Assembly (NCBI RefSeq): GCF_036346615.1
Contig: NZ_CP107836.1
Location: forward strand, 1,674,001-1,738,000
Direction of reading: 5' to 3'
DNA: 64,000 nucleotides
Origin: Streptomyces sp. NBC_00523
Lineage (GTDB): Bacteria > Actinomycetota > Actinomycetes > Streptomycetales > Streptomycetaceae
Shown: positions 49,424 through 58,302 of the stretch, piece after piece
How the letters are laid out: every line of letters begins with the position of its first letter
How positions within the stretch are numbered: position 1 is the first letter of the stretch
Position numbers and translations under genes: made by a program
The notes under the pieces: model-generated
Told to the model about the DNA's origin: nothing
Database searches by the model: none
Seen by the model: only the letters and a program-made list of their open reading frames with translations

Positions 49424-50407
49424 CTAGACGCGGTCCCCGGTCTTCGCCTCGCGGGCCTCGGCCTCGGCCTTCTTCTTGTTGGCCATGAGGCTGGTGATCG
49501 TGGTGATGATCAGCACCCCGCAGATCACGCCGAGCGAGACCGGGATGGAGATCTCGGGGACGTGCACCCCCGACTCGTGCAGGGCGTGCAGCACCAGCTT
49601 GATCCCGATGAAGCCGAGGATCACCGACAGCCCGTAGCTGAGGTGGACCAGCTTCTCCAGCAGACCGCCGATCAGGAAGTACAGCTGGCGCAGGCCCATC
49701 AGGGCGAAGGCGTTGGCGGTGAAGACGATGTACGGGTCCTGGGTGAGGCCGAAGATCGCGGGGATGGAGTCCAGCGCGAACAGCACGTCGGTGGTGCCGA
49801 TGGCGAGCATGACGACCATCAGCGGGGTCATGACGCGCTTGCCGTTGTTGCGGATGAAGAGCTTGGTGCCGTGGTACCGGTCGGCGACACCGAAGCGGCG
49901 CTCGATGCTCTTCAGGAGGCGGTTCTCCTCGAACTCCTCGTCCTCGTCGTCCGCCCGCGCCTCCTGGATGAGCTTCCAGGCGGTGTAGATCAGGAACGCG
50001 CCGAAGATGTAGAAGATCCACGAGAAGTTGGCGATGACCGCGGCGCCGGCCGCGATGAAGATCGCGCGCAGCACCAGTGCGATCAGCACACCGATCAGCA
50101 GCACCCGCTGCTGGAGGTGGGAGGGCACCGAGAACTTCGCCATGATCAGCACGAAGACGAAGAGGTTGTCGACGCTGAGCGACTTCTCGGTGATGTACCC
50201 GGCGAAGAACTCGCCCGATGCCTGGGTCTCGCCGAAGACGAGCAGCCCGAGGCCGAAGAGGGCGGCCAGCACGATCCAGACGATCGTCCAGATCCCGGCT
50301 TCCTTGGTCGACACGTCATGGGGCTTGCGCCCGATGAAGAAGTCGACGGCGATGAGGGCGCACAGACCAAAGATGGTCAGCGCCCAGAGGGTCCATGAAA
50401 CGTCCAC
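49424..50407 (-). CDS. TerC-family integral membrane protein, probable Mn2+ exporter
   Basis: 327 residues, about nine membrane helices. Conserved acidic membrane sites SVDNLFVFVLIM and TTDVLFALDSIPAIFGLTQDPYIVF are present, as is the cytoplasmic loop ENRLLKSIERRFGVADRYHGTKLFIRNNGKRVMTPL. TerC/Alx/YkoY proteins export manganese or metallate secreted enzymes. The GTG start is preceded by GGAGG, and the leader carries a yybP-ykoY riboswitch, which supports a manganese role. Confidence 0.94.
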   Translation of the reverse strand: MDVSWTLWALTIFGLCALIAVDFFIGRKPHDVSTKEAGIWTIVWIVLAALFGLGLLVFGETQASGEFFAGYITEKSLSVDNLFVFVLIMAKFSVPSHLQQRVLLIGVLIALVLRAIFIAAGAAVIANFSWIFYIFGAFLIYTAWKLIQEARADDEDEEFEENRLLKSIERRFGVADRYHGTKLFIRNNGKRVMTPLMVVMLAIGTTDVLFALDSIPAIFGLTQDPYIVFTANAFALMGLRQLYFLIGGLLEKLVHLSYGLSVILGFIGIKLVLHALHESGVHVPEISIPVSLGVICGVLIITTITSLMANKKKAEAEAREAKTGDRV

Positions 50408-50411
50408 TGCG

Positions 50412-50565
50412 CCTCCGGCAGTTCGCTACGGGCTACTGATCAGCGTCGTCGCTGCCGGAGGTCTCTTCCACCCGGGCGCACGGGCTGCGCGCCTGGGCCG
50501 GCGCCCCGGGACCGGTCACAGTCCGTACTGACGGGAACGCCGCGTATGGGAGTACTCCCCTCCGC
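50412..50565 (-). promoter_or_regulatory. yybP-ykoY (Mn2+) riboswitch controlling terC translation
   Basis: Reverse strand shows the class hallmarks in order: CGGAGGGGAGTACTCCC, CGTCAGTACGG, a GC-rich stem, and GGAAGAGACCTCCG. P1 forms from CGGAGG (50564-50559) and CCTCCG (50461-50456). The same 3' strand, CCTCCGGCAG (50461-50452), also pairs over 10 bp with CTGCCGGAGG (50421-50412), which holds the terC ribosome binding site. The two helices exclude each other. An upstream TAGGCT at 50612-50607, in an unusually AT-rich stretch, is a possible -10. Confidence 0.85.
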
Positions 50566-50673
50566 TCCATGAACGGTACAGGAAATACCAAAGAAAGGTA
50601 AAGAGAAGCCTAAAGAATCTCCAAAAGAGCAGGTCAGGTGCGGTTTACCAAAGCCTTTACGGGACTCTGCGGC

Positions 50674-52629
50674 TCAGCGGTGCCCGGTGCGGCGGGCATG
50701 CGCCACCCGCTCCAGCACCTGGTCCAGGACCGCGCTCCCCGGCGGTGTCCTGGGCGGCTCGTACGTCCACGCGTGACCGACCCAGGGGTCGGCCAGATGG
50801 TCGTCGGCGACCGGGGTGACCCGCAGCAGCGAGCGCCACAGCGGGTCCAGGATCGGGCCGTACTCGGACGCCTCCTCCCGGTCCGCGACCATCATCAGGT
50901 GGACGCCCACGGACGGCCCCTCGTCGGCGAGGTAGCGCAGCTGGGTCACCGCCCGGTCGTCGAAGCCGTGCGGGAAGTCGTTGACGATCAGCAGCTGCTC
51001 GGCCGGGTCCAGGTCCGGCGGCAGCGAGTCGGCGGCACCGGCCCGGATCGCCATCTGCACCAGGTCCACCCGCCGGGTGAGGTGGGTGAGGACCGAGGAG
51101 ACGCCCTGCGCCCCGGCGGCGGGCGGCGAGGGCAGCACCCCGGAGCGGACCAGCGGGGCGAGCGCCCCGGCGGCCGATCCGGCCGGGTCGATGACGTGGA
51201 CCGTGAACTCGTTCGGCGGGTAGACCGCCAGCAGCCGGGCCGCGTGCAGCACGGCGGTCTCCATCGCGAGCCTGCGCAGCTGGTCCGGGCCGGTCAGCGC
51301 GGCGGCCTCGGAGGCGGTGCGCCCGCTGTCGATCCACATGCCCCGCTCCAGCGGCAGCCGGACGAGGAGCGGGATGCGCAGGTCGGCGCGCTCCGGGAGG
51401 TGGAGGTCGCCGATGCGCAGCGCCATGGGGATCTCCATCGGCACCCGGTAGCCGTGCCAGACGGGGTTGTCCCAGCCCGCGTACGGGGCGGGGAGCGCGG
51501 GCTCCACGACGGCGGACTCGGCGTCGAGCTGGGCGAGGTCGCGGTCCAGGGACTCGCGGGCGCGGGAGGTCAGCTCGTCGCGCTTGGCGCGCGCCTCCTC
51601 GCGGGCCCGGTCCCCCGCGCCCCCGATGCGGCTGCGCGGGTCGGACAGGGTGCGCTCCAGCTCCTGGTCCATCCGGGACTCGGCGAAGTCGACGGCGCTG
51701 CGGTAGGCGGCGACGGCGCGGGCCAGGTCCTCGAACATGCCCCACACCTGGTTGTACAGGCGCTCGTCCATGGACCAGCCGGTGGCGTCCCCGGCGACGG
51801 GCTGGGCGGGCTGCCCCGGCTGCGCGGGCGGCGCGGCCGGGGGCGGCGGCGGGGGCGCGGTGGACTGGCGGCGCGGGTGCGCGTAGTTGACCGGGCCGCC
51901 CGGGGCGGCCGGCTCCGCCAGCGGCTCGGGCTGCGCGGGTGCGGCCGGCTGAGGCGTGGCGGGCGCGGGCGGCGGGACGGGCGGCTGCCCGTTGCCCGGG
52001 GCGGGGGCCGGGGTGGGCGCGTGCCTGACCCGGTCGCCCTCCGGGGTGCGGGGCGGCGGCGGGGCCACCGAGCGGGCGAGGCCCCGGGCGACCGCGTCCT
52101 GAATGGTCCCGGCCAGCTCGGCGGCTCGGTCCACGCCCTGGTCGGCGAGCATGGCCGCGAGGCCGCCCGCGTATCCCTGGCCGACCGCGCGGACCTTCCA
52201 GGCGCCCTGGCGGCGGTACAGCTCCAGGGCGGCGACCGCGGACTCGCTGTCGAGGCCGGTCAGCGTGAAGGTGGCGATCTCGGCGCCGTCGAGGCCGGTG
52301 ACCGCGACGAAGGGCGAGGCGACGGCGCCGAACCGGGTCGGTCCGCCGGCGCCGAGCGGGAGGGCCAGCAGCACCGTGACCCGGTGGACCCCTTCGGGCA
52401 GGGCGTCCAGGTCGACGGCGAGGCGGTGGTCGGCGGCGGCCTGCCGGGAGACTTCGAGGCCGTGCAACTGCGGCGATCCGGGGTGGGCGATCCACTCGAC
52501 GCCGGCCACCCTGCCCTGCTCGTCACCGAGCGTGGCACCGGCGACGACGGGCGCCCCGGCCGATATCCGGATCTCCAGACGGGTCTGGGGCAAGGTGTGG
52601 TTCTGCCCCCGGACCAGCTCGGCCGTCAT
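50674..52629 (-). CDS. TerD domain fused to a degenerate FtsK/HerA-like ATPase domain
   Basis: 651 residues. Residues 1-170 are a TerD domain (GVHRVTVLLALPLG, ATFTLTGLDSESAVAALELYRRQGAWKVRAVGQGYAGGLAAML). Residues 190-285 are Pro/Ala linker. A helical coiled region follows (MDQELERTLSDPRSRIGGAGDRAREEARAKRDEL). Residues about 420-600 resemble FtsK/SpoIIIE: LPLERGMWIDSG..., ARLLAVYPPNEFTVHVIDPAG and the Walker B-like QLLIVNDFPHGFDD..., GVHLMMVADREEA. Where GSGKS should stand is TGPDQLR, so ATP hydrolysis is doubtful. Overall role unknown; it may be a structural partner in a Ter stress complex. Downstream of the single-domain TerD gene and read in the same direction. Confidence 0.75.
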   Translation of the reverse strand: MTAELVRGQNHTLPQTRLEIRISAGAPVVAGATLGDEQGRVAGVEWIAHPGSPQLHGLEVSRQAAADHRLAVDLDALPEGVHRVTVLLALPLGAGGPTRFGAVASPFVAVTGLDGAEIATFTLTGLDSESAVAALELYRRQGAWKVRAVGQGYAGGLAAMLADQGVDRAAELAGTIQDAVARGLARSVAPPPPRTPEGDRVRHAPTPAPAPGNGQPPVPPPAPATPQPAAPAQPEPLAEPAAPGGPVNYAHPRRQSTAPPPPPPAAPPAQPGQPAQPVAGDATGWSMDERLYNQVWGMFEDLARAVAAYRSAVDFAESRMDQELERTLSDPRSRIGGAGDRAREEARAKRDELTSRARESLDRDLAQLDAESAVVEPALPAPYAGWDNPVWHGYRVPMEIPMALRIGDLHLPERADLRIPLLVRLPLERGMWIDSGRTASEAAALTGPDQLRRLAMETAVLHAARLLAVYPPNEFTVHVIDPAGSAAGALAPLVRSGVLPSPPAAGAQGVSSVLTHLTRRVDLVQMAIRAGAADSLPPDLDPAEQLLIVNDFPHGFDDRAVTQLRYLADEGPSVGVHLMMVADREEASEYGPILDPLWRSLLRVTPVADDHLADPWVGHAWTYEPPRTPPGSAVLDQVLERVAHARRTGHR

Positions 52630-52677
52630 TGCCCTGTCCCCTCGACGTATTACCGCTGGTGTTGGTGAAGTATGCGG

Positions 52678-52711
52678 GCAGCTCCCGGTGGCCGATGCCG
52701 CCGGGAGCTGC
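52678..52711 (-). terminator. hairpin between the two TerD genes
   Basis: An 11-bp perfect stem (GCAGCTCCCGG/CCGGGAGCTGC) with a 12-nt loop that can pair further (GGC/GCC). It follows the single-domain TerD gene by 40 bp. Confidence 0.7.
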
Positions 52712-52750
52712 GCGTACCGCGATGCGGACCTCGTGGTCCGGTGTGCCGTC

Positions 52751-53329
52751 CTACAGGTGCGGCAGGATCGCCGGCATGAGGTCCTGGAAGGTGCGGCCGT
52801 TGGCCGGGGTGCCGATGGCGGTCATCTTCCAGGCGTTGCCCGCCCGGTGCACCTTCGCCATGATCTGCGCGGTGTACTGCCCGCCGCCGTCCAGCGTGTA
52901 GCGGGCGAGCTCCTGGCCGTTGGTCTCGTCCACGATGCGGCAGAAGGCGTTCTGCACCTCCTGGAACGTCTGGCCGGTGAAGGAGTTCACCGTGAAGACG
53001 ATCTGGTCGATGTGGACCGGCACCCGCTGGAGGTCCACGAGGATCGCCTCGTCGTCGCCGCCGGAACCGGCGCCGCCCACGAGGTTGTCCCCGGTGTGGC
53101 GCACCGAGCCGTCGTCGCTGGTGAGGTGCCGGAAGAATACGACGTCGACCGGCTGCTTGTCGGCGAACAGGACGGCCGAGGCGTCCAGGTCGATCTCCCG
53201 GGTGCGCGAGCCGAACAGACCGCGGCGCGGTGCCGCCTGCCAGCCGAGCCCCATCCGTACCGCGGTCAGGGTCCCCCCGTCGCTCTTCTGCAGGCTGATG
53301 GCCTGACCCTTGGTCATATTGACCGTCAC
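52751..53329 (-). CDS. single-domain TerD protein
   Basis: 192 residues from GTG at 53329 with AGGGG 6 nt upstream (VTVNMTKGQAISLQKSDGG). All TerD features are present: RMGLGWQ, EIDLDASAVLF, VRHTGDNLVGGAGSGGDDEAILVDL (Ca2+ loop), IVFTVNSFTGQTFQEVQNAFCRIVD and AGNAWKMTAIG. Such proteins occur in tellurite-resistance and general stress operons. With the fusion protein downstream and TerC beyond, it forms a Ter-like neighbourhood, though without TerB, TerA or the biosynthetic Ter genes. Confidence 0.93.
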   Translation of the reverse strand: MTVNMTKGQAISLQKSDGGTLTAVRMGLGWQAAPRRGLFGSRTREIDLDASAVLFADKQPVDVVFFRHLTSDDGSVRHTGDNLVGGAGSGGDDEAILVDLQRVPVHIDQIVFTVNSFTGQTFQEVQNAFCRIVDETNGQELARYTLDGGGQYTAQIMAKVHRAGNAWKMTAIGTPANGRTFQDLMPAILPHL

Positions 53330-53467
53330 GCGCTGTCCCCTCTCCGCATTCCCCGCAACCGTCCTTGTGCGGTTTCCCAGCACCCTACGCAGTGGTGTCA
53401 CCCGCGCGGAGGGCCTGGGCCGTTTTGTGTCGGTCCTGCAACATGCCGTCCGAAGCGCCCCGGCCGG

Positions 53468-55627
53468 TCAGGCCAGACCGGCCTCGCGCATCTGGCGGAG
53501 CTCCTTCTTCAGCTCGCCCACCTCGTCGCGCAGCCGGGCGGCGACCTCGAACTGGAGGTCGGCCGCGGCGGCGCGCATCCGGTCCGTCATCTCCTCGATG
53601 ATCCCGGCCAGTTCGGTCGCCGGGCGGTCGGTGACCGCCGCGGCGGCCTTGCCCGCCTTGCCGGCCTTCGCGGACTTCCCGGCCGTCGCCGCCTTGCCGT
53701 CGCCGGGGACGGCGTGCTTGCCGAGGGCGGGCACCGGTGCCTTGCCCTCCTTGCCCTGGCGGTAGCCGGTGCCGAGCAGCTGCTCGGTGTCGATCTCCTC
53801 GCGGGCGATGGTGGCGACGATGTCGTTGATCTTCTTGCGCAGCGGCTGCGGGTCGATGCCGCGCTCGGTGTTGTACGCGATCTGCTTCTCGCGGCGGCGG
53901 TTGGTCTCGTCGATGGCCTGCGCCATGGCCGGGGTGACCTTGTCCGCGTACATATGGACCTGGCCCGAGACGTTGCGCGCCGCGCGGCCGATGGTCTGGA
54001 TCAGCGAGGTGCCCGACCGCAGGAAGCCCTGCTTGTCGGCGTCGAGGATGGCCACGAGGGACACCTCGGGCAGGTCCAGGCCCTCGCGCAGGAGGTTGAT
54101 CCCGACCAGGACGTCGTACTCGCCGGAGCGCAGCTCGCGCAGCAGCTCGATGCGGCGCAGCGTGTCGACGTCGCTGTGGAGGTAGCGGACCTGGATGCCG
54201 AGCTCCAGGAAGTAGTCGGTCAGGTCCTCCGCCATCTTCTTGGTGAGCGTGGTGACCAGGACCCGTTCGTCGCGCTCGGCGCGCGTCCGGATCTCGTGCA
54301 CCAGGTCGTCGATCTGGCCCTCGGTGGGCTTGACGACGACCTCGGGGTCGACCAGGCCGGTCGGACGGATGATCTGCTCCACGAAGCCGTCGCCGCGGGA
54401 CATCTCGTAGTTGCCCGGGGTGGCGGAGAGGTAGACCGTCTGGTTGATCCGCTGGAGGAATTCCTCCCACTTCAGCGGGCGGTTGTCCAGGGCGGACGGC
54501 AGCCGGAAGCCGTGGTCGACCAGGGTCCGCTTGCGGGAGGCGTCGCCCTCGTACATGGCGCCGATCTGCGGGACCGTGACGTGCGACTCGTCCAGCACCA
54601 GGAGGAAGTCCTCCGGGAAGTAGTCGAGGAGGGTGTTGGGGGCGGTGCCGGGGGAACGGCCGTCGAAGTGCATCGAGTAGTTCTCGACACCGGAGCAGGT
54701 GCCGATCTGGCGGAGCATCTCGATGTCGTACGTCGTACGCATGCGGAGCCGCTGGGCCTCCAGCATCTTGCCCTGCTTCTCCAGCTCGGCCAGGCGCTCC
54801 TCCAGCTCCCGCTCGATGCCGCTGACGGCCTTCTCCATGCGCTCGGGACCCGCCACGTAGTGGGTGGCGGGGAAGACGTGGAGGGACTGGTCCTCGCTGA
54901 TGACCTCGCCGGTCAGCGGGTGCAGCGTGGACAGCGCCTCGATCTCGTCGCCGAACATCTCGATGCGGACGGCGAGCTCCTCGTAGACCGGGAAGATCTC
55001 GATGGTGTCGCCGCGCACCCGGAAGGTGCCCCGGGTGAAGGCCAGGTCGTTGCGCGTGTACTGGATCTCCACGAAGCGGCGCAGCAGCTGGTCGCGGTCG
55101 ACCTCGTCGCCCACCTTGAGCTGGACCATGCGGTCCACGTACTCCTGCGGCGTACCGAGGCCGTAGATGCAGGAGACGGAGGCGACCACGACGACGTCGC
55201 GCCGGGTGAGCAGCGAGTTGGTCGCGGAGTGGCGCAGCCGCTCGACCTCCTCGTTGATCGAGGAGTCCTTCTCGATGTAGGTGTCCGACTGCGGGACGTA
55301 CGCCTCGGGCTGGTAGTAGTCGTAGTACGAGACGAAGTACTCGACGGCGTTGTTGGGCAGGAGCTCGCGGAACTCGTTGGCCAGCTGGGCGGCGAGCGTC
55401 TTGTTCGGCGCCATCACCAGCGTCGGGCGCTGGAGCTTCTCGATCATCCACGCGGTGGTCGCGGATTTACCGGTGCCGGTCGCGCCGAGGAGCACGACGT
55501 CCTTCTCACCTGCGCGGACGCGCTTCTCCAGCTCGGCGATGGCCGTGGGCTGGTCGCCGCTGGGCTGATAGGGACTGATGACCTCGAAAGGCGCCACCGT
55601 ACGTTCGATCTTCGAGACTGGCCGCAT
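53468..55627 (-). CDS. uvrB: UvrB, excinuclease ABC subunit B
   Basis: 719 residues. Walker A GATGTGKS (48-55), beta-hairpin [16 protein letters not shown] that probes the duplex, [46 protein letters not shown] and QTIGRAARN. The C-terminal UVR motif ([27 protein letters not shown]) binds UvrC. An Ala/Lys/Gly-rich insert of about 45 residues precedes it. The ATG lies 6 nt after a damage-type promoter, so the mRNA is probably leaderless. Confidence 0.97.
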   Translation of the reverse strand: MRPVSKIERTVAPFEVISPYQPSGDQPTAIAELEKRVRAGEKDVVLLGATGTGKSATTAWMIEKLQRPTLVMAPNKTLAAQLANEFRELLPNNAVEYFVSYYDYYQPEAYVPQSDTYIEKDSSINEEVERLRHSATNSLLTRRDVVVVASVSCIYGLGTPQEYVDRMVQLKVGDEVDRDQLLRRFVEIQYTRNDLAFTRGTFRVRGDTIEIFPVYEELAVRIEMFGDEIEALSTLHPLTGEVISEDQSLHVFPATHYVAGPERMEKAVSGIERELEERLAELEKQGKMLEAQRLRMRTTYDIEMLRQIGTCSGVENYSMHFDGRSPGTAPNTLLDYFPEDFLLVLDESHVTVPQIGAMYEGDASRKRTLVDHGFRLPSALDNRPLKWEEFLQRINQTVYLSATPGNYEMSRGDGFVEQIIRPTGLVDPEVVVKPTEGQIDDLVHEIRTRAERDERVLVTTLTKKMAEDLTDYFLELGIQVRYLHSDVDTLRRIELLRELRSGEYDVLVGINLLREGLDLPEVSLVAILDADKQGFLRSGTSLIQTIGRAARNVSGQVHMYADKVTPAMAQAIDETNRRREKQIAYNTERGIDPQPLRKKINDIVATIAREEIDTEQLLGTGYRQGKEGKAPVPALGKHAVPGDGKAATAGKSAKAGKAGKAAAAVTDRPATELAGIIEEMTDRMRAAAADLQFEVAARLRDEVGELKKELRQMREAGLA

Positions 55628-55633
55628 GCAACC

Positions 55634-55656
55634 ACCGTACGACCCGCCACTGACAA
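55634..55656 (-). promoter_or_regulatory. RecA-independent (PafBC-type) DNA-damage promoter of uvrB
   Basis: Reverse strand TTGTCAGTG (55656-55648), 8 bp, TACGGT (55639-55634), then 6 nt to the ATG. It fits the published mycobacterial RecA-NDp consensus tTGTCRGTG-N8-TAnnnT exactly. Confidence 0.8.
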
Positions 55657-55666
55657 CCGGCCCGGT

Positions 55667-56545
55667 TCACCAGTCCGCGGGCCCCACGGCGTCGCGCGGG
55701 CGGGAGTGGAAGGAGGCCGGGTCGGCGTGGGTGCCGAAGCGCGGGACCTGGCGCTGGGCCGGGATGCCGGGGGCCCGGGCGGCGCGCGGGTCGTCCCAGT
55801 CGGGCGTGCCCATGACCACCAGCGGGTCGAACATGACCACGACGGCGGCCAGCAGCAGGAAGCAGGCGGGGCCGAGCAGCATGGGCACCAGCAGCGAGCC
55901 CGCGCTGTCGCCGGAGGCGTGGGCGGCGGTCGAAGCGGCGGGGTGCAGATGGACCCGGAGCGCGGCCATGCCGGTGTAGTGCATGCCGCTCACGGCGACG
56001 CCCATCACGACGCTCGCGCCGAGGCTGGGCAGGAAGCCGTGGATGGAGACGGCGGCCCACAGCGCGGCGGTCGAGGCGACGACGGCGATGACCACGGAGA
56101 GGCCCACGGTCACCGTGTCGTACTCGAACTGCCCATCAAGACGCATTCCCGCCATGCCGAGGTAATGCATGGAGGCCACACCGAGCCCGGTGATCGTGCC
56201 TCCCGTCACCAGGGCCATGCGGGTGGCGCCCCGGTACCCGACCAGGAAGATCCCGATGCCGACCATCACGATCGCCACGGCGAGGCTGGCGAAGGTGATC
56301 GGTTTGTCGTAGCCGATCGGCACCTCTTCGACGGAGAAGCCCGTCATCGCGATGAAGTGCATGGTCCAGATGCCCGAACCTATGGAGGTCGCCCCGAGAG
56401 CCAGCCAGCCGGCCCGGAAGGAACGCTCGGTACGCAGTGACCGCGTGGTGCAGCGCAGGCCCAGCGCCGCGCCGAGGCACGCCATCAGGAACGCCGCCGC
56501 AGGGGTCACCGCTCCGTAGCTGAAGCCGTCGATCGTGCCCTGCAT
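55667..56545 (-). CDS. MHYT-domain membrane protein
   Basis: 292 residues, seven membrane helices. Three MHYT-type motifs: IWTMHFIAMTGF, VASMHYLGMAGM and VSGMHYTGMAAL, which in this family are proposed to hold copper and sense O2, CO or NO. The C-terminal 40 residues are a soluble Pro/Arg tail with no signalling domain, unlike many MHYT proteins linked to GGDEF or kinase domains. Start chosen as MQGTIDGFSYG. Function unknown. Confidence 0.88.
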   Translation of the reverse strand: MQGTIDGFSYGAVTPAAAFLMACLGAALGLRCTTRSLRTERSFRAGWLALGATSIGSGIWTMHFIAMTGFSVEEVPIGYDKPITFASLAVAIVMVGIGIFLVGYRGATRMALVTGGTITGLGVASMHYLGMAGMRLDGQFEYDTVTVGLSVVIAVVASTAALWAAVSIHGFLPSLGASVVMGVAVSGMHYTGMAALRVHLHPAASTAAHASGDSAGSLLVPMLLGPACFLLLAAVVVMFDPLVVMGTPDWDDPRAARAPGIPAQRQVPRFGTHADPASFHSRPRDAVGPADW

Positions 56546-56767
56546 CCTTGTACGCCCTTCGCAGCAGCAAGCCCGGGTCGGGACGATCCCAGGGCCCTGT
56601 CGTCCGGGCGCGGGGCCCGGCAGACACAACAGAAGTGCCGCATCTTATCGACCGGGCCGACAGCGGGTGACGCGGTCCCTTCACACAGTGGCCATCCTGC
56701 GCCTGTCCCGTGTTCGGGGACGGCTGGGACGCTCGGGCCGTCCGCAACTCTGACGCAAGGAGTCCAC

Positions 56768-57706
56768 GTGCACGCAGGCACCGCTACCGCCTCCGTCGCC
56801 GCCGCTGCCGTCATGGGCGCCGGCACGTTGCTGATGCCGAATCCGGGCACCCCGGTCGCGGAGATCCCGCTGCCCCGGCACCCGGTCCAACAGGTCGCCC
56901 CGGTCCGCCGGGCCTCCGACGCCGCGGCGGACCACCCGCGCGTCTACGCCCACCGGGGCGCCTCGGCCTACGCCCCCGAGAACACGCTCAGGTCCGTGGA
57001 CAAGGCCGACGCGCTGGGCTTCGACTGGGTGGAGAACGACGTCCAGCTGACCAGGGACGGGGTGGTGGTCGTCATCCACGACACCGATCTCAAGCGGACG
57101 ACGAACGCCGAGGAGGTGTTCCCGGAGCGTGCGCCCTGGGCGGTCAAGGACTTCACGGCCGCCGAGATCTCCCGGCTGGACGCGGGCAGCTGGTTCGGGC
57201 CCGCGTACGCCGGGACCCGGGTGCCGACCCTCCACCAGTATCTGAAGCGGATCGGCCACAACGGGCAGAACCTCCTGCTGGAGATCAAGAGCCCGGAGAG
57301 CTACCCGGGGATCGAGCGGGCGACCCTCCGGGTGCTGGGTGAGGAGGGCTGGCTGGACACGAGCCACGTCCGCAGCCGCCTGGTGATCCAGAGCTTCGGG
57401 GCCGACAGCCTGCGTACGGTGCACTCCCTGCGCCCGGACCTGGTCACCGGTTTCCTCGGCGCCCCGGCCGTCTCCGAGCTGCCCGCGTACGCGGCGTTCG
57501 CCGACCAGATCAACCCCTCGTACACGGGCCTGTCGGGCAGCTATGTGACGGCGGTGCACGCCCTGAAGGGCCCGCACGGCAAGGCGCTCCAGGTGAACTC
57601 CTGGACGGTGAACGACGCGGCCGCCGCCCGCCGGGTCGAGTCCATGGGGGTGGACGGGATCATCACGAACACCCCCGACGTGGTGCGCGCGGCGACGCGG
57701 GGCTGA
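56768..57706 (+). CDS. secreted glycerophosphodiester phosphodiesterase
   Basis: 312 residues from GTG with AAGGAG 6 nt upstream. A signal-like N-terminus (TATASVAAAAVMGAGTLLMPN) precedes the GDPD barrel: YAHRGASAYAPENT with the catalytic His, DWVENDVQLTRDGVVVVIHDTDLKRTT (Glu, Asp, His), LLLEIKSPES and the end VNSWTVNDAAAARRVESMGVDGIITNTPD. Hydrolyses glycerophosphodiesters, probably outside the cell. Confidence 0.92.
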   Translation: MHAGTATASVAAAAVMGAGTLLMPNPGTPVAEIPLPRHPVQQVAPVRRASDAAADHPRVYAHRGASAYAPENTLRSVDKADALGFDWVENDVQLTRDGVVVVIHDTDLKRTTNAEEVFPERAPWAVKDFTAAEISRLDAGSWFGPAYAGTRVPTLHQYLKRIGHNGQNLLLEIKSPESYPGIERATLRVLGEEGWLDTSHVRSRLVIQSFGADSLRTVHSLRPDLVTGFLGAPAVSELPAYAAFADQINPSYTGLSGSYVTAVHALKGPHGKALQVNSWTVNDAAAARRVESMGVDGIITNTPDVVRAATRG

Positions 57707-57721
57707 GTCCGCCGGGCCCCG

Positions 57722-57744
57722 TTGTCAGTGGGCCGCCGTACGGT
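57722..57744 (+). promoter_or_regulatory. RecA-independent (PafBC-type) DNA-damage promoter of ogt
   Basis: TTGTCAGTG (57722-57730), 8 bp, TACGGT (57739-57744), 6 nt to the ATG at 57751. The elements, spacing and start distance equal those of uvrB. Confidence 0.8.
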
Positions 57745-57750
57745 GGTGGC

Positions 57751-58293
57751 ATGGACAGCAACGGGGTCGTCGAGTGGGCCGTGGTCGAGAGCGGCATCGG
57801 TCCGTTGATGCTGGCCGCGACGGAGACGGGGCTGGTGAGCGTCGTCTTCCACGCCCGCCCGGAGATACGGGACAGGGCGCTGGACCGGCTGCGCGGCCGG
57901 CTCGGCGCGGAGCCGGCCGAGGCCCCCGGCTCCGCCCGGCTGGCCGAGCCGGTGCGCCAGTTCGAGGCGTACTTCGCGGGGACGCTGCGGGAGTTCTCGC
58001 TCGGCCTGGACTGGTCGCTGACCGCCGGCTTCAACCGCCAGGTGCTCCAGGAGCTGGCGCGGGGCGTGCCGTACGGGACGGTCGCCGGTTACGGGGAGCT
58101 GGCCGAGCGGGTCGGACAGCCGGGCGCGGCCCAGGCGGTGGGCGCGGCGATGGGGTCCAATCCTCTTCCTGTGGTGGTGCCGTGCCACAGGGTGGTGGAG
58201 AGCGACGGCGGGATTGGCGGGTTCGGCGGCGGTCTGGAGACCAAGCGGCAGCTGCTGGCGCTGGAAGGGGTGCTGCCGGAGCCGCTGTTCTGA
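57751..58293 (+). CDS. ogt: methylated-DNA--protein-cysteine methyltransferase
   Basis: 180 residues. Repairs O6-alkylguanine by moving the alkyl group to Cys145 in PVVVPCHRVV. The DNA-binding helix-turn-helix is in VPYGTVAGYGELAERVGQPGAAQAVGAAMGSNP, ending GGLETKRQLLALEG. The first 90 residues are the variable domain. Leaderless start behind a damage-type promoter. Convergent with the methyltransferase gene, with only 9 bp between stops. Confidence 0.95.
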   Translation: MDSNGVVEWAVVESGIGPLMLAATETGLVSVVFHARPEIRDRALDRLRGRLGAEPAEAPGSARLAEPVRQFEAYFAGTLREFSLGLDWSLTAGFNRQVLQELARGVPYGTVAGYGELAERVGQPGAAQAVGAAMGSNPLPVVVPCHRVVESDGGIGGFGGGLETKRQLLALEGVLPEPLF

Positions 58294-58302
58294 GCGGTGC
58301 CG

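Noticed and set aside
52103..56440. 1445-codon open frame on the + strand opposite uvrB and the TerD genes
   Set aside because: Antisense to several clear genes with full motifs; low-complexity product.
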